Shown here: positions 43,176-51,639 of the stretch, in pieces
Numbering within the stretch: position 1 is the first letter of the stretch
Layout of the letters: each line of letters opens with the position of its first letter
DNA from: Mariniblastus sp.
GTDB taxonomy: Bacteria > Planctomycetota > Planctomycetia > Pirellulales > Pirellulaceae
Direction: 5' to 3'
Length of the DNA: 64,000 nucleotides
Assembly (NCBI GenBank): GCA_022447605.1
Contig: JAKVBG010000001.1
Location: forward strand, 214,072-278,071
Translations under genes and position numbers: made by a program
Notes under the pieces: generated by a model
What the model saw: only the letters and a program-made list of their open reading frames with translations
What the model was told of the DNA's origin: nothing
Databases searched by the model: none

Positions 43176-44921
43176 TCATTTGTTTTTCTCTGAGCCGTTT
43201 TTCTTGGCCTTCGGCTTTGGCTTCGGCTGGGGACAGGGGAAGACGGCGCAACGGTCGGCATACTTTTGCCATTGGTCGGCCATTTTCCGGACTCGCTCCG
43301 GCTGCTTTCCAGCCAGATCATTCTCCTCAACCCGATCGGCGGACAGGTCGTACAATTCCCAGGTCACCGGTTGACTGCGATCGGCCATTCTACCCTTGGC
43401 AACCAACTTCCAATGACCGTCGCGAACGGCACGGTTCCCTTCGTGTTCCCAGAACAGCCACCGGTCAATCGGCTTATCTGCAAAGGCCGTCATCAAGGAC
43501 TCTCCCTCCAGCGGGGTGATCGCCATCCCATCACGCTCCTGTGGGTAATCGGCCGAGGCAACGTCGACACAGGTTGCCATCAAGTCAATCAGGTGCGCCG
43601 GCTGGTGACGGAGTTCGTTTTTCTGTTTGATTCCGGCCGGCCAATGGGCAATCAGCGGGGTGGAGATTCCACCCTCGTGGACCCAATGCTTGTATTCACG
43701 GAAAGGCGTATTGGAAACGTTGGCCCAGTTCCTACCGTAACCGATGTAGGTATCCGCCGGCCCCGGCATGACGTGACCTCGGAGAATAGGCCAGCCGTCA
43801 CGCGTCTGTTTCGGCACCGAACCGAAATAGTGGACCAGGTCCTTGGGCAACGGGTCCAAGGAAGGCGACTCGGCGCGCACCGGCTTTTCTCCTTGGCGGC
43901 CACACGGTTCCGCGCAACCACCGTTGTCCTGCAGGAACAGAATCAACGTATTGTCATACTGCCCGGTCTCTTTCAATGCATCGACAATCCGCCCGATCCC
44001 CTGGTCCATCTGGTCCACCATCGCCGCGTAGACTTCCATGCAGGCCGCTTCCCAGCGTTTGTCATCGACCCCATTCCATTGCCCCACGGCTGGCGTCAAC
44101 TCGGTATCGTTGGCTACCAGGCCGATCTGCTTCATCTTTTTCAGACGTTTTCTCCGCACCGCCTGGTAGCCCGCGTCATACGCGCCCTCGTATTTCTTGA
44201 TGTCGCGAGGTCGGGCGTGCATCGGCCAGTGAGCGGCCGTATACGAGACGTACATGAAAAACGGATCATTCGGGTCGTGCTCTTTGACAAACTTGACTGC
44301 GTTGTCACTGATGGCATCGGTAAAGTGGTACGGCTCCTCCGGCTCATAATGGGGATCGTTCACGCAGGTAATCAGTTCGTTACCGCGAACCAGGGAATTC
44401 GGATCCCATAAACTGGAAGCCCCATTGATGATCCCGTAGTAACGATCGAATCCCCGTTGCTGGGGCCAATTGAACTTCTCGGAATCATCTTTCGGGTTCA
44501 CATGCTTGGTAACGTGCCATTTGCCTGCCATGTAGGTGGAATAGCCGGCCGGCTTGAGCGCTTCGGCGATCGTCAGCGAGGAACGATTCAATTCACCGCG
44601 ATAACCATCCAACCCCTGGTCATTCATCATCCATCCGACGCCGGCCTGGTGGGGATAGAGACCGGTCAACAGGGAAGCCCGTGTGGGGCAGCAACGGGCC
44701 GTATTGTAGAACTGGGTGAAACGGAGACCGTTGGCAGCCAGGCGATCCAGGTTCGGTGTCTGGATCTCACCGCCGTAACAACCGATATCCGAGTACCCCA
44801 TGTCGTCCGACATGATCACGATAATATTGGGGCGCTGGGAGGCACCCGATTCAACGGCCAGCAGGGGGGTGACAGCGGCCAGCAGGAACCACAAGGTGGT
44901 TACCGGGATGAAACGGTTCAC
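43176..44921 (-). CDS. Secreted arylsulfatase, formylglycine type
   Basis: A 581-residue exported sulfatase. A signal peptide (VTTLWFLLAAVTPLLA) precedes PNIIVIMSDDMGYSDIGCYGG with the first calcium ligands. RCCPTRASLLTG holds the C-x-P-x-R motif whose cysteine becomes formylglycine. GKWHVTKH, and LFLQDNGG further on, carry more active-site residues. The C-terminus is Lys/Pro-rich (CPQPKPKPKAKK). The GTG start at 44921 has GGAG 8 bases upstream. Type-I sulfatases are numerous in Planctomycetota and remove sulfate from algal polysaccharides. It is divergent from the next sulfatase. Confidence 0.92.
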   Translation of the reverse strand: MNRFIPVTTLWFLLAAVTPLLAVESGASQRPNIIVIMSDDMGYSDIGCYGGEIQTPNLDRLAANGLRFTQFYNTARCCPTRASLLTGLYPHQAGVGWMMNDQGLDGYRGELNRSSLTIAEALKPAGYSTYMAGKWHVTKHVNPKDDSEKFNWPQQRGFDRYYGIINGASSLWDPNSLVRGNELITCVNDPHYEPEEPYHFTDAISDNAVKFVKEHDPNDPFFMYVSYTAAHWPMHARPRDIKKYEGAYDAGYQAVRRKRLKKMKQIGLVANDTELTPAVGQWNGVDDKRWEAACMEVYAAMVDQMDQGIGRIVDALKETGQYDNTLILFLQDNGGCAEPCGRQGEKPVRAESPSLDPLPKDLVHYFGSVPKQTRDGWPILRGHVMPGPADTYIGYGRNWANVSNTPFREYKHWVHEGGISTPLIAHWPAGIKQKNELRHQPAHLIDLMATCVDVASADYPQERDGMAITPLEGESLMTAFADKPIDRWLFWEHEGNRAVRDGHWKLVAKGRMADRSQPVTWELYDLSADRVEENDLAGKQPERVRKMADQWQKYADRCAVFPCPQPKPKPKAKKNGSEKNK

Positions 44922-45112
44922 AGTTTATCTCCGTCGATGAAGTAAATGACCCCCCGACCCCGCCCATGGGGTAGAGGTGTTGCCTATCAAAGATTGCCAG
45001 TAATCATGGATATTTCAACCACCTATTGTTACCAGTATTTGCCACGAGGGGTTAGAATGTTCAAATTCCATCCCAATTTCACTCGAACCGCACTCCCTGA
45101 CAGGCCCGAAAT

Positions 45113-46621
45113 ATGTCCCGTTACCTGATTTTCACCGCCTTGGCCAGCGTTTGCCTGGCAATGCAGGTCTCCTCCTCCCATGTCCTGGCCGACCAACCCG
45201 TCGCGCCCACGAGCCACGAGGAAAAAATGAACCTGATTGTGATCATGACGGACGAGCATAATTTTCGGACACTCGGTTGCTATCGAAAGACGATGGAAGG
45301 TCGTCAGGCCTACATGTGGGGGCCCGACGTGGTCGAGACGCCGCATATCGACTCCCTGGCAGAGCAGGGGGCCCTCTGCTCCAGTTTTTACGCCACAACC
45401 CCCGTTTGCAGTCCGTCGCGAGCCTGCCTGATCTCCGGTCTCTATCCACAGAAAACGCCGGTCGTCAAAAACAACATCCCGCTCAATGACGACATCGTCA
45501 GTTTTGCCGAAATCCTGGGCCAGCAGGGCTACGCCACCGGGTTTGCCGGTAAATGGCACCTCGACGGAACGGCCAAACCGGGCTGGGAGCCGAAACGAAA
45601 ATTTGGGTTTGCCGACAACCGTTACATGTTCAACCGGGGACACTGGAAAAAACTGGATCTGACCAAGACGGGGGCCAAGGTGGCCGCGCGAAAAAATGGT
45701 GGACCGAGTTATGACGTGGACGGTGCTGACGAGCAGACGTTTACCACCGATTTTCTGATCGACCGACTGATCGACTTCGTCGACAAGAACCGGTCCCAGC
45801 CATTCTGTTACATGGTCAGCCTGCCCGATCCGCATGGCCCGGACACGGTCAGACAACCGTACGACTCGATGTACCAGGAGCATCAATACCTGAAACCAAC
45901 CACATTCGACAAACCGGACGAAGGCCTGCCCTCCTGGGGTCAGAAGCAGAAATCCGGATTCGGCATGGCCAGCTATTACGGGATGGTAAAATGCATCGAT
46001 GACAATATCGGCCGCCTGATCGAACACCTGGACAAAGCCGGAATCCTGGACCAAACGGTAATCGTCTTCACGGCGGATCATGGAGATCTGCGGGGTGAGC
46101 ACCATCGGCAGAACAAGGGAGTTCCCTACGAAGGATCGACCCGGGTTCCGTTCCTGGTCCGGTTTCCCGGGAAAATCAAACCGGGCACGCGCGTCGACCA
46201 GGCGCTGACCAGTATCGATTTCGCACCGACCATCCTGCCAATGATGGGCATCCAAACCGATCGGGAATTCGACGGTCGTAATGCATCGGCACTGTTCCAG
46301 TCCGAACCGGCCGACCCATGGCAGGACATCTCGATCGTACGCGGCACCGGAGATAAGCAGGGCTGGCTGATGGCCGTGACGGATCGGTACAAACTGGTCG
46401 TCTCGGCAACCGATCCTCCCTGGTTGTTTGACCTGCAGCGGGACCCGGACGAGGTGGTCAACCTGTTTAGCCATCCCGGATACCGGGAAATTGCCCGCCA
46501 GCTCGCCACGTCGCTGCGGGAATACGGGGAGCAGCATCAGGACCCGTTTATCCGGCCAGCCAAAGTCGACGCCGATCTGACCTGGGCGATCCGCGGCTCG
46601 GGAGAGTACCCGGGGCGATAA
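45113..46621 (+). CDS. Secreted sulfatase, formylglycine type
   Basis: A 502-residue exported sulfatase. A signal peptide (IFTALASVCLAMQVSSSHVLA) is followed by MNLIVIMTDEHNFRTLGCY. VCSPSRACLISG holds the C-x-P-S-R formylglycine motif. GFAGKWHLDG and IVFTADHGDLRGEH supply further active-site residues. It belongs to a different branch from the divergent arylsulfatase, as the motif and flanks differ, so their sulfate esters are probably different. It shares a 191-base promoter region with that gene. Confidence 0.92.
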   Translation: MSRYLIFTALASVCLAMQVSSSHVLADQPVAPTSHEEKMNLIVIMTDEHNFRTLGCYRKTMEGRQAYMWGPDVVETPHIDSLAEQGALCSSFYATTPVCSPSRACLISGLYPQKTPVVKNNIPLNDDIVSFAEILGQQGYATGFAGKWHLDGTAKPGWEPKRKFGFADNRYMFNRGHWKKLDLTKTGAKVAARKNGGPSYDVDGADEQTFTTDFLIDRLIDFVDKNRSQPFCYMVSLPDPHGPDTVRQPYDSMYQEHQYLKPTTFDKPDEGLPSWGQKQKSGFGMASYYGMVKCIDDNIGRLIEHLDKAGILDQTVIVFTADHGDLRGEHHRQNKGVPYEGSTRVPFLVRFPGKIKPGTRVDQALTSIDFAPTILPMMGIQTDREFDGRNASALFQSEPADPWQDISIVRGTGDKQGWLMAVTDRYKLVVSATDPPWLFDLQRDPDEVVNLFSHPGYREIARQLATSLREYGEQHQDPFIRPAKVDADLTWAIRGSGEYPGR

Positions 46622-46731
46622 CGATCCCGGGTCCTTTGCGTCGGTGGCCCAACGGCGATAAACTGGGAACCAGTCCGTTGTTCTCGTGAATGACGTTTAC
46701 TCCCGATAAAACCCGTCTGGCGACCAGAATC

Positions 46732-47766
46732 ATGAGTCATTTTTTCCGTATCGGCTGTTCCCTGTTGACCCTCTGCCTGTTGGTTCCCAGTGCCGCAGCG
46801 TGGCAAGCCGCCGCTCCCTCCACACCCGTCAAAACCGACAACGATTTTGCTTACCAGGGAGAGTACCACGGCAATCTCAACCTCGCTGGAGCTCCTGGCA
46901 AGTACGGCGTCCAGGTCATCGCCACCGGCAAGGGGACATTCCAGGCCGTTCTCTACAAGGGCGGTTTGCCCGGCGCCGGCTGGGATCAATCGGATCGGTA
47001 CGAGTGGAAAGCACCTGGAAAATTTGAACCGCAGGGCAGCACCGATCCGATTACAGGTCGTCAAGGATTGGTGCAGTTCCAGGGTGATCCCCACGGGGAC
47101 GCCGTGATCCAGGACGGTCACTTTACCTTGATGAACCGACAGGGAAGGCTTGCCGGAAAACTGAAGAAGGTCAATCGCCGGAGCGAATCACTGGACGCCA
47201 AACCGGTTAACGGGGCGGTCGTCCTGTTTGATGGCAAGTCGGCCAATGGCTGGAAGAACGGCCGGATCACCGAAGACGGGTTGTTGATGCAGGGGACGAC
47301 CAGCGAAAAGACGTTTGACGACTTCAAGTTGCATCTCGAGTTTCGCTTGCCGTACATGCCGGAAAAGAAAGGGCAGGCCAGGGGGAACAGCGGGATCTAC
47401 CTGCAAGGCCGCTGGGAAGTGCAAATGCTGGATTCGTTCGGCCTGACGGGTGAACAGAACGAGTGCGGCGGCATCTACTCGGTTGGCAAACCGGACGTTA
47501 ACATGTGCCTTCCCCCGCTCTCCTGGCAGACTTACGATATCGATTTCACCTCGGCCAAGTACGACGAAAACAACCAGCTCCAATCGAATGCTCGAATGAC
47601 GGTTTGGCACAACGGGGTCAAGATCCACGATGACTTGGAACTGCCCGACCGGAAGACAACCGCTGCTCCGGTCAATGTCGGCCCGGAACCGGGACCCATT
47701 TTCCTGCAGGACCACGGCAACCCGGTTCGCTACCGCAATATTTGGCTGATGGAAAAGAGCCCTTAA
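46732..47766 (+). CDS. Secreted DUF1080 (3-keto-disaccharide hydrolase-type) protein
   Basis: A 344-residue exported protein. A signal peptide ends near VPSAAAW. An N-terminal domain of about 130 residues (FAYQGEYHGNL, YGVQVIATGKGTFQAVLYKGGLPG) precedes a DUF1080 domain: LFDGKSANGWKNGRI, FKLHLEFRLPYMP, NSGIYLQGRWEVQMLDSFG and GNPVRYRNIWL. DUF1080 is a lectin-like beta-sandwich; members include 3-keto-glycoside hydrolases. The active site here is not verified. ATG 46732 begins the signal peptide; 46690 is an alternative. It follows the second sulfatase by 110 bases. Confidence 0.82.
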   Translation: MSHFFRIGCSLLTLCLLVPSAAAWQAAAPSTPVKTDNDFAYQGEYHGNLNLAGAPGKYGVQVIATGKGTFQAVLYKGGLPGAGWDQSDRYEWKAPGKFEPQGSTDPITGRQGLVQFQGDPHGDAVIQDGHFTLMNRQGRLAGKLKKVNRRSESLDAKPVNGAVVLFDGKSANGWKNGRITEDGLLMQGTTSEKTFDDFKLHLEFRLPYMPEKKGQARGNSGIYLQGRWEVQMLDSFGLTGEQNECGGIYSVGKPDVNMCLPPLSWQTYDIDFTSAKYDENNQLQSNARMTVWHNGVKIHDDLELPDRKTTAAPVNVGPEPGPIFLQDHGNPVRYRNIWLMEKSP

Positions 47767-47835
47767 CGGCAAAAACCGCAAGATGCCACAAGTCGATCTG
47801 GTCGTTCCGTTCAACCCACTTTCCCGATACGGGTC

Positions 47836-48183
47836 ATGATGCGACTTTTCGAAGGGACCGAGTTTGACCGCCCGCCCCGCTGTGATGCGTGTGAGGAGTT
47901 GCTGGCCGACTGCCAATGCCCCCCACCGGGCGAACCGGAAGTGCCCGCTGAACAGCAGATCCTGAAACTGGCAGTGGAAAAACGGAAGAAAGGGAAGGTC
48001 GTCACCGTGATCAGGGGACTGGCCCAGGGCAATTCCCATGCAGCACTGCTGACAGCGCTCAAGTCAGCTTGTGGGGCAGGGGGGACAATCCGGTCCGGCC
48101 CGACCATCGAGATCCAGGGAGATCACGAAGTGCGAATTCGACGCCTATTGGAAACTCGAGGATTTCCGATCGGGAAACGATAA
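47836..48183 (+). CDS. SUI1/eIF1-like translation initiation factor (YciH type)
   Basis: A 115-residue protein. The C-terminal 75 residues are a SUI1 domain (RKKGKVVTVIRGL, LLTALKSACGAGGTI, IEIQGDHEVRIRRLLETRGF). A short Cys set, CDACEELLADCQC, lies before it. Bacterial SUI1 proteins resemble eIF1 and affect start-site choice in ribosome initiation; the importance in bacteria is modest. It follows the DUF1080 gene by about 70 bases on the same strand. Confidence 0.85.
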   Translation: MMRLFEGTEFDRPPRCDACEELLADCQCPPPGEPEVPAEQQILKLAVEKRKKGKVVTVIRGLAQGNSHAALLTALKSACGAGGTIRSGPTIEIQGDHEVRIRRLLETRGFPIGKR

Positions 48184-48345
48184 GACGGCAAGCGATCTCC
48201 GCGGATGAAATCGTTCCAAAACAGATCGATTTTCCCAACCGACGAGCATCCCGATCGGGCAAACTCGCGATCGCTCAACGATGACAAGTCCAGCGTCCAA
48301 AAAAACAGGAACGGACACCTTGGCGAATTGCGCAAACCGACGGGG

Positions 48346-48373
48346 CAATTTTCCTTTCTCAATTTTCCTTTCT
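48346..48373. repeat. Tandem 14-base repeat in AT-rich leader
   Basis: CAATTTTCCTTTCT occurs twice in tandem at 48346-48359 and 48360-48373. It lies in the AT-rich stretch (48184-48478) before the small lipoprotein gene. The gap otherwise contains a TTGACA box at about 48425-48430 with no convincing partner. Confidence 0.5.
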
Positions 48374-48478
48374 TTTTCTGCAAATTAAACTGTTTGGCAA
48401 GTTTTTTTCTTTGGCAATGGATAGCTTGACAGCTCAAAGCAGTGTAAAACAGCCTTTGCTATTTTAAAGGAGATATTA

Positions 48479-48742
48479 ATGAAAAACACTTTATTCGCAT
48501 TTTTGACAGCCGCTTTCTTCGCTTGTTGTATTGGTTGTGGTCCTAGTGGAACGGGTGGGCCAGGTTACCCCTATGCCACGGAGTGGAACGAGTTCTTGCA
48601 GGCGAAAGAGGACAAGAATCAGCAGTTGCAAATCGACGCTCTGCAAAAAATCTTGGACAAGGATCCTGAGGCAAGATCGCCCAATATGCAACCGGTCAAA
48701 AACCTGTTGAAATTCGCCAAAGAAAATAAATTGTCGAATTAA
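48479..48742 (+). CDS. Small lipoprotein
   Basis: An 87-residue protein. The signal peptide TLFAFLTAAFFACCIGC ends in a lipobox (CIGC), so the mature form is a short acylated peptide of about 67 residues with Lys/Gln/Asp-rich helices (NEFLQAKEDKNQQLQIDALQ). The start is preceded by AAAGGAGATATTA, a strong ribosome site. Base composition is poorer in G+C than the neighbours. It ends before the bidirectional terminator. I recognise no family. Confidence 0.65.
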   Translation: MKNTLFAFLTAAFFACCIGCGPSGTGGPGYPYATEWNEFLQAKEDKNQQLQIDALQKILDKDPEARSPNMQPVKNLLKFAKENKLSN

Positions 48743-48805
48743 TGACCCTGTCTACCGGTATTGGGAACGGTCATCCGCTCCCTCCTCGGTGAGTTGGTTC
48801 CATTG

Positions 48806-48836
48806 AAAAAAGGCAGGCCGCTGGCCTGCCTTTTTT
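48806..48836. terminator. Bidirectional Rho-independent terminator
   Basis: AAAAAAGGCAGGCC at 48806-48819 pairs perfectly with GGCCTGCCTTTTTT at 48823-48836 over a 3-base loop. It lies between the small lipoprotein gene and the convergent ABC-F gene. Confidence 0.85.
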
Positions 48837-48945
48837 CATTCCCAATCCTGCCAAGTCAGAACGGCCTCACAGGCCCTGCATCGGCTCCACGGCATCCAGT
48901 GGGTAAAACGCGGCCTGGCAATCGAAGCAACCTCGATTGGTCCTC

Positions 48946-50712
48946 TTATTCTTCGGTTAACTTCAGCCAACGTTCTTCGTACTGCTGCAACTCCTGGCTG
49001 ACCTCGGTAAAACGGGCATGCAACTTCAAGGCTTCACTCGCATCGGTCGTGTCCAGCAGTTGTTGATTGAGAGATTTACTGTCTGCTTCCAGCGCACTGA
49101 TCCTCTGCTCAATCCGCCTGAGCTCTTTTTGCTGCTTACGGTTCATTTTCTGCGCCTGCCGGGGCGCCGGTTTTCCCGCCGGAACGGCTGAAGTGTCTTG
49201 TTCGGCACGTTGCTCTTTCTCTCTCTCCACAATTTCCTGGTTGATCGAGTAGAGGTAAGAGTTGTAATCCCCCATGTAATGCCGCGCCTGACCATCACGC
49301 ACCTCGATGATGTTGGTGGCCACGCGGCTCATGAAATGCCGGTCGTGACTGGTGAACAAAATGGTTCCCTGGTAATCGAGAAACGCCGCAGCCAAGGCTT
49401 CCACCGTCTCCACATCGAGGTGGTTACCCGGTTCGTCCAGAACCAGGATGTTGTGTTCCCCCAGCAGCAAGCCGGCCAGACAAAGGCGGGCCCGCTCGCC
49501 CCCGGAAAGGACCGATATTTTCTTTTCCACATGCGAATCCCGAAACAGCAGGGCGCCCGCCAGGGCCAGGATGTCCTGGTTGGTCGTGCCTGGCATCGCC
49601 TGGTATTCCAGGTACTCCAAAACCGTTTTTGATTCGGGCAACGTCGAGTAGACATGCTGGGCGTACGTGCCGATATCGCTGGCGTGACCCCATTTCAGGC
49701 TCCCGCCTCGCAAATCGAGTGAACCGACCAGGGAGCGGAGCAAGGTCGTCTTGCCCTGCCCGTTATCGCCGACAATTGCGGCCCGTTGGCCATGTTCAAT
49801 CTCCAGGTTGACCTGCCGTGCCACCTCGCAGTCGGGATAGCCAATCACCAGATCAGTCGTCCTCAACACGGTCCCTTGTCGGCGGTTGACCCGTGGCGCC
49901 CGGATGCTGGCCGTCCGTTCCAGGGCAGCAATCTCGGTTGTTTGAAGACGATCCAACTGCTTCTGCTTGGAACGGGCCTGGCTCGCCGTGTTGGCCCCGG
50001 CCCGGTTCTTGTCGATAAACCGCTGCAGTTGCTTCTGCTTGGTCACGATCGACTGATTGACTTTCAAGTCGTGCTCAACCCGTTCCGCCTGGTACTGGAT
50101 GAACTGGTCAATTTTGCCCGGGTACAGGGTCAACTTGCCACGGGAAAGGTCAAGGGTCTGCTCACATGTCTCTTTCAGAAAGGCCCGGTCGTGGGAAACA
50201 ACCAGGATACCGCCGCGGAATTTCCTCAGAAAATGCTCCAGCAGGATCTGCGTTCTCAGGTCGAGGAAATTGGTCGGCTCATCGAGCAACAACAGGTTGG
50301 GATCGTGCAACAGCAGGGCGGCCAACTTGACACGGGTTTGCCAACCCCCGGACAGGTTGGAAACGGGACCCTCAAGGTAGTCTCCCTTCAATTCAAACTT
50401 CCCGGCCACTTCGCCGCACTTCCACTCCTCTTGCCCGCTATCGCGCTGCAGGAACTCGATGGCAGTTTCACCTGGCAGGAATGGGTCGTGTTGCCTGAGG
50501 TAACCGACCCGCAGCCGCGGATGCAGGGTCAACTGTCCGGAATCGAATTCTTCTTCGCCCAGGATAATTTTCAACAAGGTCGATTTGCCGGCCCCATTGC
50601 GACCAACAAAGCCGATCTTGGCGCCTTCGACAATCGATACATCAGCACCGTCGAGCAGGACCTGGTCGCCGTAGCTCTTATGCGCTTTATTGATTTGAAT
50701 CAGAACCGCCAC
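48946..50712 (-). CDS. ABC-F family ATPase
   Basis: A 588-residue cytoplasmic protein with two ABC domains and no membrane part. Domain 1 has GRNGAGKST, NLSGGWQTR and LLLLDEPTNFLD; domain 2 has GDNGQGKTT, LSGGERARL and LVLDEPGNHLD. The linker between them carries the ABC-F pattern (VTKQKQLQRFIDKNRAGANTASQ). A C-terminal coiled coil follows (RRIEQRISALEADSKSLNQQL). ABC-F proteins act on ribosomes, as in translation rescue or antibiotic resistance. The frame is open to 50940, but GTG 50712 matches the start of the conserved protein; no strong ribosome site is visible. Confidence 0.9.
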   Translation of the reverse strand: MAVLIQINKAHKSYGDQVLLDGADVSIVEGAKIGFVGRNGAGKSTLLKIILGEEEFDSGQLTLHPRLRVGYLRQHDPFLPGETAIEFLQRDSGQEEWKCGEVAGKFELKGDYLEGPVSNLSGGWQTRVKLAALLLHDPNLLLLDEPTNFLDLRTQILLEHFLRKFRGGILVVSHDRAFLKETCEQTLDLSRGKLTLYPGKIDQFIQYQAERVEHDLKVNQSIVTKQKQLQRFIDKNRAGANTASQARSKQKQLDRLQTTEIAALERTASIRAPRVNRRQGTVLRTTDLVIGYPDCEVARQVNLEIEHGQRAAIVGDNGQGKTTLLRSLVGSLDLRGGSLKWGHASDIGTYAQHVYSTLPESKTVLEYLEYQAMPGTTNQDILALAGALLFRDSHVEKKISVLSGGERARLCLAGLLLGEHNILVLDEPGNHLDVETVEALAAAFLDYQGTILFTSHDRHFMSRVATNIIEVRDGQARHYMGDYNSYLYSINQEIVEREKEQRAEQDTSAVPAGKPAPRQAQKMNRKQQKELRRIEQRISALEADSKSLNQQLLDTTDASEALKLHARFTEVSQELQQYEERWLKLTEE

Positions 50713-50858
50713 GGTGAATCCCGGACCTGGTGGGAGCAAAGGGAAAAGGACGATTAAAATTGACCCGACATCCGATGTCAACAACCAAAGGAAACGGGGT
50801 GAGCCGAACCGAGCGCAGCCGAGGCCGAGGCAGAATCGGCGCAGCTTTCGGAGCCACC

Positions 50859-51437
50859 TTACCTTATCTCGAAAAAGAGGACGAACAGCATGATCAGGGC
50901 AGCCGTCCCCCCCCCGACCAGCAGAAGCGATCCGATCCAACCGAGGCGCTGGGCAACTTGGAGCATGCCCCGTTGTTTCTCGTCCAATTTTTTTTCGTCA
51001 ATTGACCGCAAATCCCGCCCAGCGTGATAGCGGACCAGGGGGGCAAGCGGCCAAACAATCAGGCCGATCAAACCCAAAAAAAGTAGCGAAGTACCCCGTT
51101 CCCTGGGTTGGTCCGGTTGGTACGCCGACCTGGCCTGGAACATCCAGCGACCCGCCTGGACCAGGCCAATCCAAATGCAGATCCATCCCACGAACGAAAA
51201 TTGGGAAAGAAGAGTCGGGTAACCGGTCCAGCCCAGGCGGCTCCGCGGTGAAAAGTAGATCATCATGAACTGGAACAGGTTGGGAGCAAATTCCAGCAGC
51301 AAAAGGATCGTGAGCCCGATACCCAACCAGTAACGTCCAGCCGAAACCGGAAATCTGCAGGTCGCGAACAGGCACCCGACCAAACAGATGAGTGACAGGA
51401 CAAAGCAGAAGACGATGAACAGGAAAGCAGCCAACAT
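50859..51437 (-). CDS. Four-to-five-helix membrane protein of unknown function
   Basis: A 192-residue protein. Helices are visible at FLFIVFCFVLSLICLVGCLFA, LGIGLTILLLLEFAPNLF, FVGWICIWIGLVQAGRW, LLFLGLIGLIVWPLAPLV and IGSLLLVGGGTAALIMLFVL, with a short basic loop between the fourth and fifth. No motif for transport or catalysis is seen. ATG 51437 was chosen; TTG 51452 would add five residues. It lies upstream of the ABC-F gene on the same strand. Confidence 0.55.
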   Translation of the reverse strand: MLAAFLFIVFCFVLSLICLVGCLFATCRFPVSAGRYWLGIGLTILLLLEFAPNLFQFMMIYFSPRSRLGWTGYPTLLSQFSFVGWICIWIGLVQAGRWMFQARSAYQPDQPRERGTSLLFLGLIGLIVWPLAPLVRYHAGRDLRSIDEKKLDEKQRGMLQVAQRLGWIGSLLLVGGGTAALIMLFVLFFEIR

Positions 51438-51639
51438 ATCGGGAGATTTCAATCATTCAGCAACGGTGAAATATAAAATCCGCTGGATCACGAAAACAGG
51501 TCTTACCGTTTCATTCTTCCAGCCGGATGCCCCGCTCCCATCTACCTGGATAGGCAGCGTGATGACAGGATTACCGACCCCATTCTAAGAGCTTTGACAA
51601 TGGATGGGTATCGGCGTCCTGGCGGGTGCGCCGCACGGA

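Noticed and set aside
45029-46537. A 502-residue frame opposite the second sulfatase
   Set aside because: It is antisense to a gene with a complete sulfatase signature, so it is a composition artefact.
50713-50940. A longer N-terminus for the ABC-F protein
   Set aside because: The extra 76 residues have no ABC-F homology and overlap the 3' end of the neighbouring membrane-protein gene.
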